A stretch of 64,000 nucleotides of DNA from JAJPHW01 sp963771505 (GTDB taxonomy: Bacteria > Acidobacteriota > Terriglobia > Terriglobales > Acidobacteriaceae), in contig CAVYTO010000001.1 in the NCBI GenBank assembly GCA_963771505.1, positions 186,001-250,000 of the forward strand. Direction: 5' to 3'. The notes beneath the pieces are model-generated. The model saw nothing but the letters and a program-made list of their open reading frames with translations. It made no database searches and was not told where the DNA came from. Position numbers and translations under genes: made by a program. The stretch's first letter is position 1. Every line of letters begins with the position of its first letter. Positions 8,122-15,800 of the stretch are shown one piece after another.

Positions 8122-9294
8122 TCAGGCGCTTTCAACGAGTTGGGCGAGCAGGGCGGCGCGGCGCGGCAGTTCAGAGACGAAGACGAATTCATGCAGAGCG
8201 TGAGCGCCGTCGCCGACGCCGCCGAGGCCATCGAGCGTAGGAATGCCGAGGCCAGCGGTAAAATTGCCGTCGGAGCCGCCGCCGACTGAAGCTTCGGTCA
8301 GCTTCCATCCCAGCTCGTTGGCGATCTTGGACGCTTTGCTGAAAAGCTCGGCGACTCCGGCCGTGCGCTCCATTGGAGGACGATTGATGCCGCCACTGAC
8401 TTCGATTTTGCATTTACGGTTGAATGGCTTCAGCGAGCGCAGCGTACGGTCAATTCCCGCGGCGTCTTTCATTTTTGCAATACGAACGTCAACCGTCGCG
8501 GATGCCTCCGCGGGGACGACGTTTACAGCAGTTCCGCCTTTGATGAGTCCGACGTTGAGTGTGAGGCCGCGCTTGAGGCTAACCATGTTCGAGATGCGCT
8601 CGATCTGGCGGGCCAATTCGAGGATGGCGCTTTCGCCGCTTTCGAAGTCGAGTCCCGAGTGCGATGCCTTGCCGGTAATTTTGATGTGGTATTCGCCGAC
8701 ACCTTTGCGGGCGGTCTTGATGGCGCCGTTCGGGCCGTATGAAGGTTCGAGCACGAGAACGGCAGCGGATTTTTTTGCCAGGCCCTCGGTGATGCGGCGC
8801 GATGTGCCGCTGCCGATCTCTTCATCGGAAACAAGCAGCACCGTGATCGGGCGCGGTAGGGCATCTTCATGCCACGTACGTAGCGCTTCGATTGCATGCA
8901 AACCGAGCGCGATGCCGGACTTCATATCGAGAACGCCGGGCCCGGAGATGCGACCATCTTTTATGCGGCAAGGCATTTTGGCCGAGGTTCCGAGCGGGTA
9001 AACCGTGTCCAGGTGGCCGAGCAGAAGAACCGGCTTGCCACGACCGGGGAAATCGACTTGCAGATGATCACCGAAGTTGGCGACCCGGTGCAACTTCGCG
9101 TGACCGCCGAGCTTTTCGAATCGTCCCGCGAGGAGCGCTCCGAGTTGGTCGACGGCGGCTTTGTTGCCGCTAGGCGATTCGATCTCGACTAGTTGGGTGA
9201 TGGTTTGGACGATGTCGTCTTTGCGCTGTTCGAACCAGCGGAGGCTGGCGCCGACGTGCGAACTCACGGTGAATGTGGATTTCCTTTTTGTCAT
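8122..9294 (-). CDS. M20-family metallopeptidase, glutamate carboxypeptidase (CPG2)-like
   Basis: A 390-residue protein. The metal-binding motifs of the M20 clan are all visible: GHLDTVYP near residue 93, GPGVLDMKSG near 114, the catalytic glutamate pair in VSDEEIGSG near 150, the glutamate in VLEPSYG, and the C-terminal ALHEFVFV histidine. A dimerisation (lid) domain interrupts the catalytic domain at about residues 180-290 (GKASHSGLDFESG). Family members use two zinc ions to cleave C-terminal glutamate or aminoacyl bonds. No signal peptide is evident, so it is probably cytoplasmic. It is a stand-alone gene; the exact substrate cannot be decided. Confidence 0.85.
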   Translation of the reverse strand: MTKRKSTFTVSSHVGASLRWFEQRKDDIVQTITQLVEIESPSGNKAAVDQLGALLAGRFEKLGGHAKLHRVANFGDHLQVDFPGRGKPVLLLGHLDTVYPLGTSAKMPCRIKDGRISGPGVLDMKSGIALGLHAIEALRTWHEDALPRPITVLLVSDEEIGSGTSRRITEGLAKKSAAVLVLEPSYGPNGAIKTARKGVGEYHIKITGKASHSGLDFESGESAILELARQIERISNMVSLKRGLTLNVGLIKGGTAVNVVPAEASATVDVRIAKMKDAAGIDRTLRSLKPFNRKCKIEVSGGINRPPMERTAGVAELFSKASKIANELGWKLTEASVGGGSDGNFTAGLGIPTLDGLGGVGDGAHALHEFVFVSELPRRAALLAQLVESA

Positions 9295-9305
9295 TTTTTC
9301 CGCGG

Positions 9306-9592
9306 TTATTCTGAGGTTCTTTGCGGTAATTGGATAAGCCCTAGTGTCCTAACAGTATCCTTCATATTGGTTTCTTTGGCCGAAAGCCCCATCTGTTCCG
9401 CAACAATCTGCCGTAGATGGTTACGGATGTTTTCGTCAGAAGCGTTGCTTATCAGCAGCTCATACACGCCGCCTAAATACCCGTCATATTCGTCCTGTGC
9501 CTTTGCTCATCTTTGATACCGATGGGATCCCAAGCGTCCAGCAGGACGCGCCGTATCTCAATCCTGATTTTTCGGGACTCGGATTTATCCAT
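9306..9592 (-). pseudogene. Short conserved hypothetical protein, broken by a one-base deletion
   Basis: On the minus strand an ATG at 9592 opens a frame encoding MDKSESRKIRIEIRRVLLDA followed by WDPIGIKDE. The rest of the recognisable family sequence is in the next frame: KAQDEYDGYLGGVYELL, then IRNHLRQIVAEQMGL, to TAA at 9306. The family, seen in many bacteria as small proteins with WDPIGI(K/R)DEP-x-A-xDEYD, normally reads straight through. Adding one C near 9504 restores DEPKAQDEYDGY, and the region is 287 bases, one short of a multiple of three. The restored product would be 95 residues. The function of the family is unknown to me. Confidence 0.65.
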
Positions 9593-9658
9593 CACGGGTT
9601 TATCAACAATGGGGCTTTTCGGCCTACGCGCCTGATGTCAGTCTCCGGTGCGATACAG

Positions 9659-9664
9659 TATAAT
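9659..9664 (+). promoter_or_regulatory. Likely -10 box for the fabZ-lpxA-lpxI transcript
   Basis: A perfect TATAAT lies 22 bases before the chosen fabZ ATG (9687). No good -35 hexamer was found at 16-18 bases upstream. Its position argues that the longer reading frame starting at 9648 is not translated. Confidence 0.45.
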
Positions 9665-9686
9665 CTGGCGTTTGGCCGCAAACCCC

Positions 9687-10220
9687 ATGACCGATTCCGC
9701 ACAGCCCGGCGAACCGCTTCCAACGGGAACGATTGCACTGGACATCAATGAAATCCAGAAGATTTTGCCGCATCGCTACCCGTTTTTGTTGATTGACCGT
9801 GTGCTCGAACTCGACCGCAAGAAGCGCATCGTTGCGCTGAAGAATGTCACTATCAACGAGCCGTTCTTTGCCGGACATTTTCCCGGCGCTCCGATCATGC
9901 CGGGCGTTTTGATTATTGAAGCCATCGCGCAGGCGGGCGGCGCGTTATTGCTGACCGAGGTTGAGGACCGCGAGAACAAGTTGATGGTTTTCACTTCGAT
10001 TGAGCGAGCAAAGTTTCGCAAGCCGGTAGTGCCGGGAGACCAGTTGCGGATCGAGGTCGAGGTGATTGGCTGGCGCGCAGTCCGCAACATGGTGGCGGCG
10101 CGCATGGCGGGTATCGCATTCGTCGCGGGCAGGAAAGTGGCCGAAGCGACGGTAGGTTGCCAACTTATCGACATCTCGAAAGGCCGCGCCGGATCCCGCG
10201 ATGACGGAGACGCGGGCTAG
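9687..10220 (+). CDS. fabZ: (3R)-hydroxyacyl-[ACP] dehydratase FabZ
   Basis: A 177-residue hot-dog fold enzyme. The catalytic pair lies in GHFPGAPIMPGVLIIEAIAQ: histidine near residue 64 and glutamate near 78. The typical HRYPFLLIDRVLEL leads in at about residue 29. FabZ removes water from beta-hydroxyacyl-ACP during fatty acid elongation, competing with lipid A synthesis for beta-hydroxymyristoyl-ACP. That explains its conserved place next to lpxA. The ATG at 9687 is preferred over an upstream one because a TATAAT lies between them. The C-terminus carries about 20 extra residues (SKGRAGSRDDGDAG) beyond the usual end. It is the first gene of a fabZ-lpxA-lpxI group. Confidence 0.95.
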   Translation: MTDSAQPGEPLPTGTIALDINEIQKILPHRYPFLLIDRVLELDRKKRIVALKNVTINEPFFAGHFPGAPIMPGVLIIEAIAQAGGALLLTEVEDRENKLMVFTSIERAKFRKPVVPGDQLRIEVEVIGWRAVRNMVAARMAGIAFVAGRKVAEATVGCQLIDISKGRAGSRDDGDAG

Positions 10221-10238
10221 TAGTTGGGCCGCTCGCCG

Positions 10239-11015
10239 ATGAACATCCACGCGACAGCAATTGTCGATCCGAAGGCCGATGTTCATCCGTCGTGCAAGAT
10301 CGGGCCTTACTGCACGGTAGGCGCTGAAGTTGAACTCGGAGAAGGCTGTCATCTGCATTCTCACGTCGCGATCGAAGGTCCTACTAAGATCGGTTCGAGT
10401 AATAGATTTTTTCCTTTCTGCTCGATCGGTATGGCACCGCAGGATTTGACCTACGCGGGCGAGCCTACTCGGCTTGAAATCGGCGACGATAATGAGTTCC
10501 GCGAATTTGTCACCGTCAATCGCGGAACGGTCAAGGGCGGCGGAACGACCCGCATTGGAAGCCATGCGCTCGTCATGGCGTATTGCCACATCGCGCACGA
10601 CTGCCAGCTTGCGGATCACGTCCTCATGGCGAATGCGGCCACGCTTGGCGGACATGTCACGGTTGGACAATGGGCGCAGGTGGGAGCGCTTTGCCCGGTG
10701 CATCATTTCGTGAGAATTGGTGCGTATGCTTTTATCGGCGGAGGAACCACAGTCACCCGCGACGTGCTGCCGTTCTCGAAGACTGCGGCGGAACGAGGAA
10801 CCCGCGCGTACGGCATGAATTCAGTGGGACTGGAGCGGCGCGGATTCAGCAAAGAGCGCATTGGAAAAATTCACCACGCTTACAAGCTGCTCTTGACTTC
10901 AAAGTTGAATACGTCACAGGCGCTCGAAAAGATGAAATCGGAAGCAGAACGGGGCGAGGATGTTGATATGCTCGTTCGCTTTATCGAAGACTCGGAACGC
11001 GGTGTGATTAAGTAG
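10239..11015 (+). CDS. lpxA: UDP-N-acetylglucosamine acyltransferase LpxA
   Basis: A 258-residue left-handed beta-helix protein built of hexapeptide repeats (IHATAIVDPKADVHPSCKIG and onward). The catalytic histidine is in CHIAHDCQ (residue 120, equivalent to His125 of E. coli). The C-terminal helical domain (HHAYKLLLTSKLNTSQAL) is complete. LpxA transfers a 3-hydroxyacyl chain from ACP to UDP-GlcNAc, the first step of lipid A synthesis. The start is the ATG 18 bases after fabZ; an in-frame TTG upstream is less likely. The last seven codons plus the stop are repeated about 84 bases downstream (see the repeat entry). Confidence 0.96.
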   Translation: MNIHATAIVDPKADVHPSCKIGPYCTVGAEVELGEGCHLHSHVAIEGPTKIGSSNRFFPFCSIGMAPQDLTYAGEPTRLEIGDDNEFREFVTVNRGTVKGGGTTRIGSHALVMAYCHIAHDCQLADHVLMANAATLGGHVTVGQWAQVGALCPVHHFVRIGAYAFIGGGTTVTRDVLPFSKTAAERGTRAYGMNSVGLERRGFSKERIGKIHHAYKLLLTSKLNTSQALEKMKSEAERGEDVDMLVRFIEDSERGVIK

Positions 11016-11100
11016 ATTTCAAACCCCTCCCTCAGCGCAGAACGCTAAGGAACGGGGCACCTGTTTGTTGGGAGTTCGGAACGCGGAGTGATTAAGTAGA
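10992..11100 (+). repeat. 25-bp direct repeat copying the end of lpxA
   Basis: TCGGAACGCGGTGTGATTAA plus GTAGA at 10992-11016 (last codons and stop of lpxA) recurs at 11076-11100 with a single T-to-A change. The 59 bases between the copies contain CCCCTCCCTCAGCGCAGAACG. This looks like a local duplication that left an untranslated copy of the gene end ahead of lpxI. Confidence 0.8.
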
Positions 11101-11107
11101 CTCAAAA

Positions 11108-11145
11108 GCCCCACCCAGTCGCAAACAACGCGACAAGGGTGGGGC
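11108..11145 (+). repeat. Strong intergenic hairpin between lpxA and lpxI
   Basis: A two-part stem: GCCCCACCC (11108-11116) pairs with GGGTGGGGC (11137-11145), and GTCGC with GCGAC inside, around an AAACAAC loop. No T-run follows. It resembles GC-rich palindromic intergenic elements of acidobacteria rather than a terminator. It ends 10 bases before the lpxI ATG and so overlaps the place where a ribosome binding site would be. Confidence 0.6.
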
Positions 11146-11155
11146 ACCCATCAGG

Positions 11156-12016
11156 ATGACGACCCATCACAAAGACCGCATCGGATTAATCGCCGGCAAC
11201 GGAAACTTCCCCTTGCTGGTGCTGGATGCGGCAAAAGCGCAAGGGCTTGAAGTTGTCGTCGCCGCACTCAAGGAAGAAACTGCACCCGAGATTGAGACTC
11301 ACGGCGCGGCGAAGGTGGAGTGGTTGTCGCTCGGGGAGCTATCCAAATTGATTGCGATGTTTCAGCGGGAAGGCGTTCATCGCGCGATCATGGCCGGACA
11401 GGTGAAACACAAGCAGATTTTTTCGAGCATTCGTCCGGACTGGAAGTTGGCGAAATTGTTACTGACTCTCACCACCCGAAACACCGATTCCCTGCTGGGA
11501 GCGGTGGCCAGAGTTTTGGCGGATGAAGGCATCGTTCTCGAAAACTCTACGTCGCTGCTCGAGCCGTTGCTGGCTAGGCAGGGAGTTCTGACACGTCGTC
11601 CGCAGAGTGAGCGCGAAGCCAGTGACATCCGGTATGGCCGGGCAGTGGCGCGACATTTGAGCGAGTTCGATATCGGCCAGACGGTCGTGATAGCTGAAGG
11701 CGCATGTGTCGCGGTTGAGGCCATGGAAGGCACCGATGCGACCATCGAACGTGCGGGCGCGATCATGGCATCCATGGGCGAGGACGCTTCCACGCTGGAT
11801 CGGTCGTTGACCGTGGTCAAAATCGCGAAAGTCAATCAGGACAAGAGATTCGACGTTCCCGTAGTTGGAGTAAAGACGATCAACACGATGGCAGCGGCTG
11901 GGGCGACTTGCCTGGCGATCGACGCCGGGCAGTGCCTGCTTCTTGATGGCGACCGAACGATTATTGCAGCAGATTGTCATGGAATCGCGATTGTGAGCGA
12001 TCCGGTCGAGAAATGA
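11156..12016 (+). CDS. lpxI: UDP-2,3-diacylglucosamine pyrophosphatase LpxI (DUF1009 family)
   Basis: A 286-residue protein. The N-terminal domain begins IGLIAGNGNFPLLVLDAAKA and includes GVHRAIMAGQVKHKQIF. The C-terminal catalytic domain has DIGQTVVIAEGACVAVEAME, GTDATIERAG, and the end VVGVKTINTMAAAGATCLAI. LpxI hydrolyses UDP-2,3-diacyl-GlcN to lipid X by attack on the alpha phosphate. It replaces LpxH in many non-gammaproteobacterial Gram-negatives. Its place after fabZ-lpxA supports the call; lpxB is not in the window. The stop overlaps the next gene's ATG (ATGA), so the two are translationally coupled. Confidence 0.93.
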   Translation: MTTHHKDRIGLIAGNGNFPLLVLDAAKAQGLEVVVAALKEETAPEIETHGAAKVEWLSLGELSKLIAMFQREGVHRAIMAGQVKHKQIFSSIRPDWKLAKLLLTLTTRNTDSLLGAVARVLADEGIVLENSTSLLEPLLARQGVLTRRPQSEREASDIRYGRAVARHLSEFDIGQTVVIAEGACVAVEAMEGTDATIERAGAIMASMGEDASTLDRSLTVVKIAKVNQDKRFDVPVVGVKTINTMAAAGATCLAIDAGQCLLLDGDRTIIAADCHGIAIVSDPVEK

Positions 12017-12639
12017 ATCGCACGATTTTTTTATCCGTCATTGCCGGAGCGCTTGCCGCAGGCGCGAGTGCACAAGCTCCGATTCCAAAGGCGCTGCCCG
12101 AGATTGCGTGCGATCAAGCTGCGGAAGGCTATTGCAACATTCGCCTGGCGATTGTCGATCAATCGGTCGATAAGAATTCAAGGTTGGCGTTGATCGTTGG
12201 CGGCATGCACGACGGCAAGAAGCTGGAATTCCGGATTGCGATCGCGCTCGACATTCAAAAAGGGGACATGAATCCGATCACGCTCGCCCCTCAACCTTAT
12301 TCAGTGAAGCGCGGCGGAATTCGGTTTGAGCGCATTGGCGAATCGAGCGACCAGTTCGTTTCAACGTTCGCAAAACTCTACCGGACGAAAGAGCGTCCGA
12401 CGGCGATGGACGATGATATTCACTTCAACGCTTTCGCTTTCCGCGGAGATCCCGACCAGATCATGTCGAAAGATGTTTTGTTTGAGCTGTCACACGACGA
12501 TCCGGGAAACAAAGTCCCCCAGTGCGAATTGCTTCTTGATGTGGATGTGGCGAAAGGCGCGGCGAGCCTTAACGAAAAAAATGAAGACTTCCGCGAGTGC
12601 GCGATACGGGTATTGGGCCGTCCCATCCCGATCGAATGA
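12013..12639 (+). CDS. Secreted protein of unknown function, coupled to lpxI
   Basis: A 208-residue protein starting at the ATG that overlaps the lpxI stop by four bases. The N-terminus is a Sec signal peptide (MNRTIFLSVIAGALAAGASA, cleavage near AQA). The mature part has three or four cysteines (IACDQAAEGYCNI, VPQCELL, FRECAIRV), which fit disulphides in the periplasm. I recognise no domain. Translational coupling to LpxI suggests an envelope role, but that is inference. The gene ends 6 bases before the stop of the convergent TPR gene. Confidence 0.7.
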   Translation: MNRTIFLSVIAGALAAGASAQAPIPKALPEIACDQAAEGYCNIRLAIVDQSVDKNSRLALIVGGMHDGKKLEFRIAIALDIQKGDMNPITLAPQPYSVKRGGIRFERIGESSDQFVSTFAKLYRTKERPTAMDDDIHFNAFAFRGDPDQIMSKDVLFELSHDDPGNKVPQCELLLDVDVAKGAASLNEKNEDFRECAIRVLGRPIPIE

Positions 12640-12645
12640 ACTGGA

Positions 12646-14736
12646 TTATTTCTGGGCCGGCTCTTCCTTCGCCAACTTCACCCGGGCGGACTCAAGCTTC
12701 TTCTGCACTTGAGCGAGGTCTTCGTTGTCGACTTCCGCGGCGACGGTCTTGTTCCATTCTTCCAAAGCGCGCTGCCAGTGCTCCGCGGCCAGCTTCAATC
12801 GGCCAGTCTTTTGGTAGAGATCGCCTAGGTGGTCTTGTACCGTTGGATCGGATGACAAGTGCTGCGAAGCTTTGGTGAGGCTGTCTTCCGCCAGATCATA
12901 CTTGCCCAGCTTGAAATAAGCCCAACCCAAGGAGTCAAGATACGCGCCGTTGGCAGGGTCGAGGCCAATCGCTTTCTTAATCAGGACGAGCGCCTCGTCG
13001 AGCTTCATGCCGCGGTCGGCGAGAGTATATCCGAGATAGTTAAGAGCGACGGCATTTTGCGGATCGGTTGCCAGAACCTGCCGGAAAGCCTCTTCGGCCT
13101 TATCATAATTTTTCTGGCGCTCAAAATCCGATCCGCGAAGAAACTGGATGTATTCCTTATCTTCCGGCTTGCTGGAGAGTTGATCAGCTTTGTCCAGAGC
13201 CTGAGCGGCTTCCGGCCAGCGCTTGAGGCGGCCGTACATTTGAGCTAATGCGATATAGACTTCCCTGTCGTCGGGCGTGCCTTTCAATAAAGCCTGCACT
13301 TGCCTAATCCCGGCGTCGGATTGGCCCATGTCCGCCAATTGGGACGCGTAAACCATTTTCAGGCCGCGATCGTCAGGCAACTTTTCGACCGCTTCTTTTG
13401 CGGTATCGGTCGCTTTCTGCCATTGTTTGTCTTCGCGGTAGGTATCGATGATCTGCTGGTAGCCGCGCTCGGCGTTTTCATTTCCCAAAGCGAGCATCTT
13501 GCGGAATGTCTCTACTGCAAGAGTTTCCTGATTGTTGTCCCGTTCGACGGTTCCCAGACGTTCCAGAAACAAGGCGCGATTATTCTTCTCGCTGTCAGAG
13601 TAGCTGCCGTCGGCTTTTTCGGTTTTCTTCAGTAGGCCGATCAACAACTGCTCCGCATCGTCGTAGCGGCCCATGGCCTGGTATACAGCTGCCATGTTGT
13701 ATGGGACTTCCATGGAGTCCTGCACCATGCTGCCGGCTTTTTTCAGACTGTCAAGCGCAAGGTCAAACTGTCCGTTCTTGCGGTAAATTTCCGACATGCG
13801 CACGAAAGTTTGCGCGTCTTCAGGATTGGCCTCCGCGATGACCTTGTATTGTTCGAGGGCGGCATCGGTCTGGCCGTCATTCATCAAGTTTTCGGCGAGG
13901 CCGCGGACAGCGTCGAGGTTATCGCGGTCCAATTCTGTGGCCTTGCGATAGGCGACAATGGCGCGCTTGTAATCTTTCTGCTGCTCGTAGGTGTACCCAA
14001 GAGCGGAGTAGAGCTTCGCCGAACGAGATGCGTCAGGGATGGAACTTAGCGCCTGCGCAGCGCGAGCGCTGTCGCCTTCTTCGTTGTAGAGGTAAGCGAG
14101 GGTGGTCGCGGCTTCTTCGGAATCGGGTTGCAACTTGACGGCAATTTTGAACTGGGCTTCAGCCTTCTGTAGATCGTGATTCAACCGGTAAAGCCGGCCG
14201 AGAAGGAGATGGTCGTCCGCATTATCAGGTTCGATTTTGACGATTTGCTCGTACTGTTCGATGGCAAGTCCGAGAACGTTTTCGGATCCGGTGCCAGATT
14301 GGATATCGCCAAGCGACTTCAGATAAATGCTGCCCAACAGCTTGCGTGCTTCGATGTTGTTGGGATCGCGTTTGAGAATATCCTGGGCTTCGACGACCGC
14401 GTCCCGAATCCGGCCGGTTTTGGCATAGAGTTCTGCCAGCCCAGAGGTGAGGTATTCCGAAGATGGGTCGGAATCGATCGCTAAGCGGTATTCTTCGATG
14501 GCTTTGTTGGCAAGGTCGCTGCGTCCATAGACGGCGACCTGCTCTTCGTAGATATGGGCCAGCGCGTAGTGGTAATAGGCAGCGGCCTTATCGAGCTTGC
14601 GCGGGGCGCTTGCGGTTGCGGGCGTCCCGGACGGAGCCGGGGCGGGGTCTTTGGAAGCTTGAGGTGCGGCGGGTTGCTGGGCGACGGCAATCGCCGCGAA
14701 ACCTAAAATCGGGATAATTCCTGAAAATCGCTTCAT
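12646..14736 (-). CDS. Large secreted/periplasmic TPR-repeat protein
   Basis: A 696-residue protein with a signal peptide (MKRFSGIIPILGFAAIAVAQ), a proline/alanine-rich linker, then near-continuous tetratricopeptide repeats from about residue 50 to 670. Examples are YYHYALAHIYEEQ, AIEQYEQIVKIEPDNADDHL, AEAQFKIAVKLQPDSEEAAT, AIVAYRKATELDRDNLDAV and AEEAFRQVLATDPQNAVALN. About 15 units are recognisable. Such proteins are scaffolds for multi-protein complexes in the envelope, often for outer-membrane assembly or polysaccharide export. The start at 14736 is chosen because it gives the signal peptide directly; a longer frame begins at 14763. It ends with a lysine-rich tail. Confidence 0.85.
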   Translation of the reverse strand: MKRFSGIIPILGFAAIAVAQQPAAPQASKDPAPAPSGTPATASAPRKLDKAAAYYHYALAHIYEEQVAVYGRSDLANKAIEEYRLAIDSDPSSEYLTSGLAELYAKTGRIRDAVVEAQDILKRDPNNIEARKLLGSIYLKSLGDIQSGTGSENVLGLAIEQYEQIVKIEPDNADDHLLLGRLYRLNHDLQKAEAQFKIAVKLQPDSEEAATTLAYLYNEEGDSARAAQALSSIPDASRSAKLYSALGYTYEQQKDYKRAIVAYRKATELDRDNLDAVRGLAENLMNDGQTDAALEQYKVIAEANPEDAQTFVRMSEIYRKNGQFDLALDSLKKAGSMVQDSMEVPYNMAAVYQAMGRYDDAEQLLIGLLKKTEKADGSYSDSEKNNRALFLERLGTVERDNNQETLAVETFRKMLALGNENAERGYQQIIDTYREDKQWQKATDTAKEAVEKLPDDRGLKMVYASQLADMGQSDAGIRQVQALLKGTPDDREVYIALAQMYGRLKRWPEAAQALDKADQLSSKPEDKEYIQFLRGSDFERQKNYDKAEEAFRQVLATDPQNAVALNYLGYTLADRGMKLDEALVLIKKAIGLDPANGAYLDSLGWAYFKLGKYDLAEDSLTKASQHLSSDPTVQDHLGDLYQKTGRLKLAAEHWQRALEEWNKTVAAEVDNEDLAQVQKKLESARVKLAKEEPAQK

Positions 14737-14890
14737 CAAAGGCCCTTTATGTCCGCAAATCATAACGGTTGGATGCGTATCCTCTAGTGTCTGGTGCTTG
14801 GTTATTGTAAACCTTGGTAAACCGGGCCGTCGCGCAAATGGTGACTGCGAGTATGCAGCCAGAAGTACAAAGTCTTTCGGGCGGGGGAGC

Positions 14891-15724
14891 CTATCCGTGA
14901 GAGCGTTCGACCAGCCGAGGCGCGTAATAGTCGGGAGAAACCACCTCTAATCGGCGGCCCTTGGGGCTAAAAATCGGAAAGCGAGCAAGCCCTGCTCTCT
15001 GGAGTCCATATTTCAATGCGGTAGCGAGGACGCCGAATCCGTATGTAACGCTACGGCGAAAGTTGATCGAGGATGCTTCCCCGAAATACTTGGTGGGACA
15101 GGAAACTTCGCCGATGCGGAAACCGAAAAACGCGCATTGAGCAAGGACCTGGTTATCGAACACGAAATCGTCGGAATTCTCGATTAAGGGAAGTTCGGTC
15201 AAGACCTGCCGGCTGAAAGCCCTGTAGCCGGTGTGGTATTCGGACAGCTTGATGCCGAGAAACAGGTTCTCGAAAGCCGTCAAAAAGCGGTTTGAGACGT
15301 ACTTCCACCGAGGCATGCCGCCGCGCAGAGCGCCTCCGCCGATAATTCGGGAGCCCAGCACCACGTCATACACGCCGTAAGCGACCATGCTTGCCATGGC
15401 GGTGACGAGAAGCGGGGTGTACTGGTAGTCAGGGTGGACCATGATGATCACGTCAGCGCCCGCGGCCAGGGCTTCCCGGTAGCAGGTCTGCTGATTGCGT
15501 CCGTAGCCATAATTGCGATCGTGAACGAACGTTCGCAGCCCGAGGCTTTGCGCAACGGCGACGGTCCGGTCGGAACTGTGGTCGTCGACGAGAATGGTCA
15601 CGTCAACCAGGGCGGGAAGTTCGCGCACTGTGTCGCCGACCGTCTTTTCCGCGTTGTAGGCGGGCAGCACGACCGCGATGCGCTTACCGTTAATCACTGG
15701 AATGCCTGAACACACAAACATCAT
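14891..15724 (-). CDS. Family 2 glycosyltransferase, dolichol-phosphate-mannose-synthase-like
   Basis: A 277-residue protein. The GT-A nucleotide-binding start IAVVLPAYNAEKTVGDTV is followed by the metal-binding VDDHSSDRT, then NYGYGRNQQTCYREALAAGA, and the acceptor-side HPDYQYTP and GYRAFSRQVL. This matches DPM1-type synthases that move a sugar from NDP-sugar to a polyprenyl phosphate. There is no C-terminal membrane domain, so it would be cytosolic and membrane-associated. Consecutive ATGs at 15724 and 15721 are candidate starts; a TTG four codons earlier is less likely. It lies downstream of the secreted protein gene at 15801, with a terminator hairpin between them. Confidence 0.85.
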   Translation of the reverse strand: MMFVCSGIPVINGKRIAVVLPAYNAEKTVGDTVRELPALVDVTILVDDHSSDRTVAVAQSLGLRTFVHDRNYGYGRNQQTCYREALAAGADVIIMVHPDYQYTPLLVTAMASMVAYGVYDVVLGSRIIGGGALRGGMPRWKYVSNRFLTAFENLFLGIKLSEYHTGYRAFSRQVLTELPLIENSDDFVFDNQVLAQCAFFGFRIGEVSCPTKYFGEASSINFRRSVTYGFGVLATALKYGLQRAGLARFPIFSPKGRRLEVVSPDYYAPRLVERSHG

Positions 15725-15752
15725 ACAGGCCTGCAACTTTGGCGGAAAACAA

Positions 15753-15780
15753 AGGCCCGGCGGGCGAACCCGGCGGGCCT
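15753..15780 (-). terminator. Terminator after the putative secreted glycosidase gene
   Basis: A 12-bp stem with one mismatch (AGGCCCGCCGGG / CCCGCCGGGCCT read on the minus strand) with a TTCG loop is followed on that strand by TTTGTTTTCC. It lies 20 bases after the stop at 15801. It separates this transcript from the glycosyltransferase gene, whose start overlaps just downstream. Confidence 0.75.
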
Positions 15781-15800
15781 AGGAATTGATGCTCGCGGCG

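Noticed and set aside
14807..14823. GTAAACC-TTG-GTAAACC direct repeat resembling part of the MntR-like element
   Set aside because: It is a direct rather than inverted repeat and lies before an unrelated TPR gene without a readable promoter.
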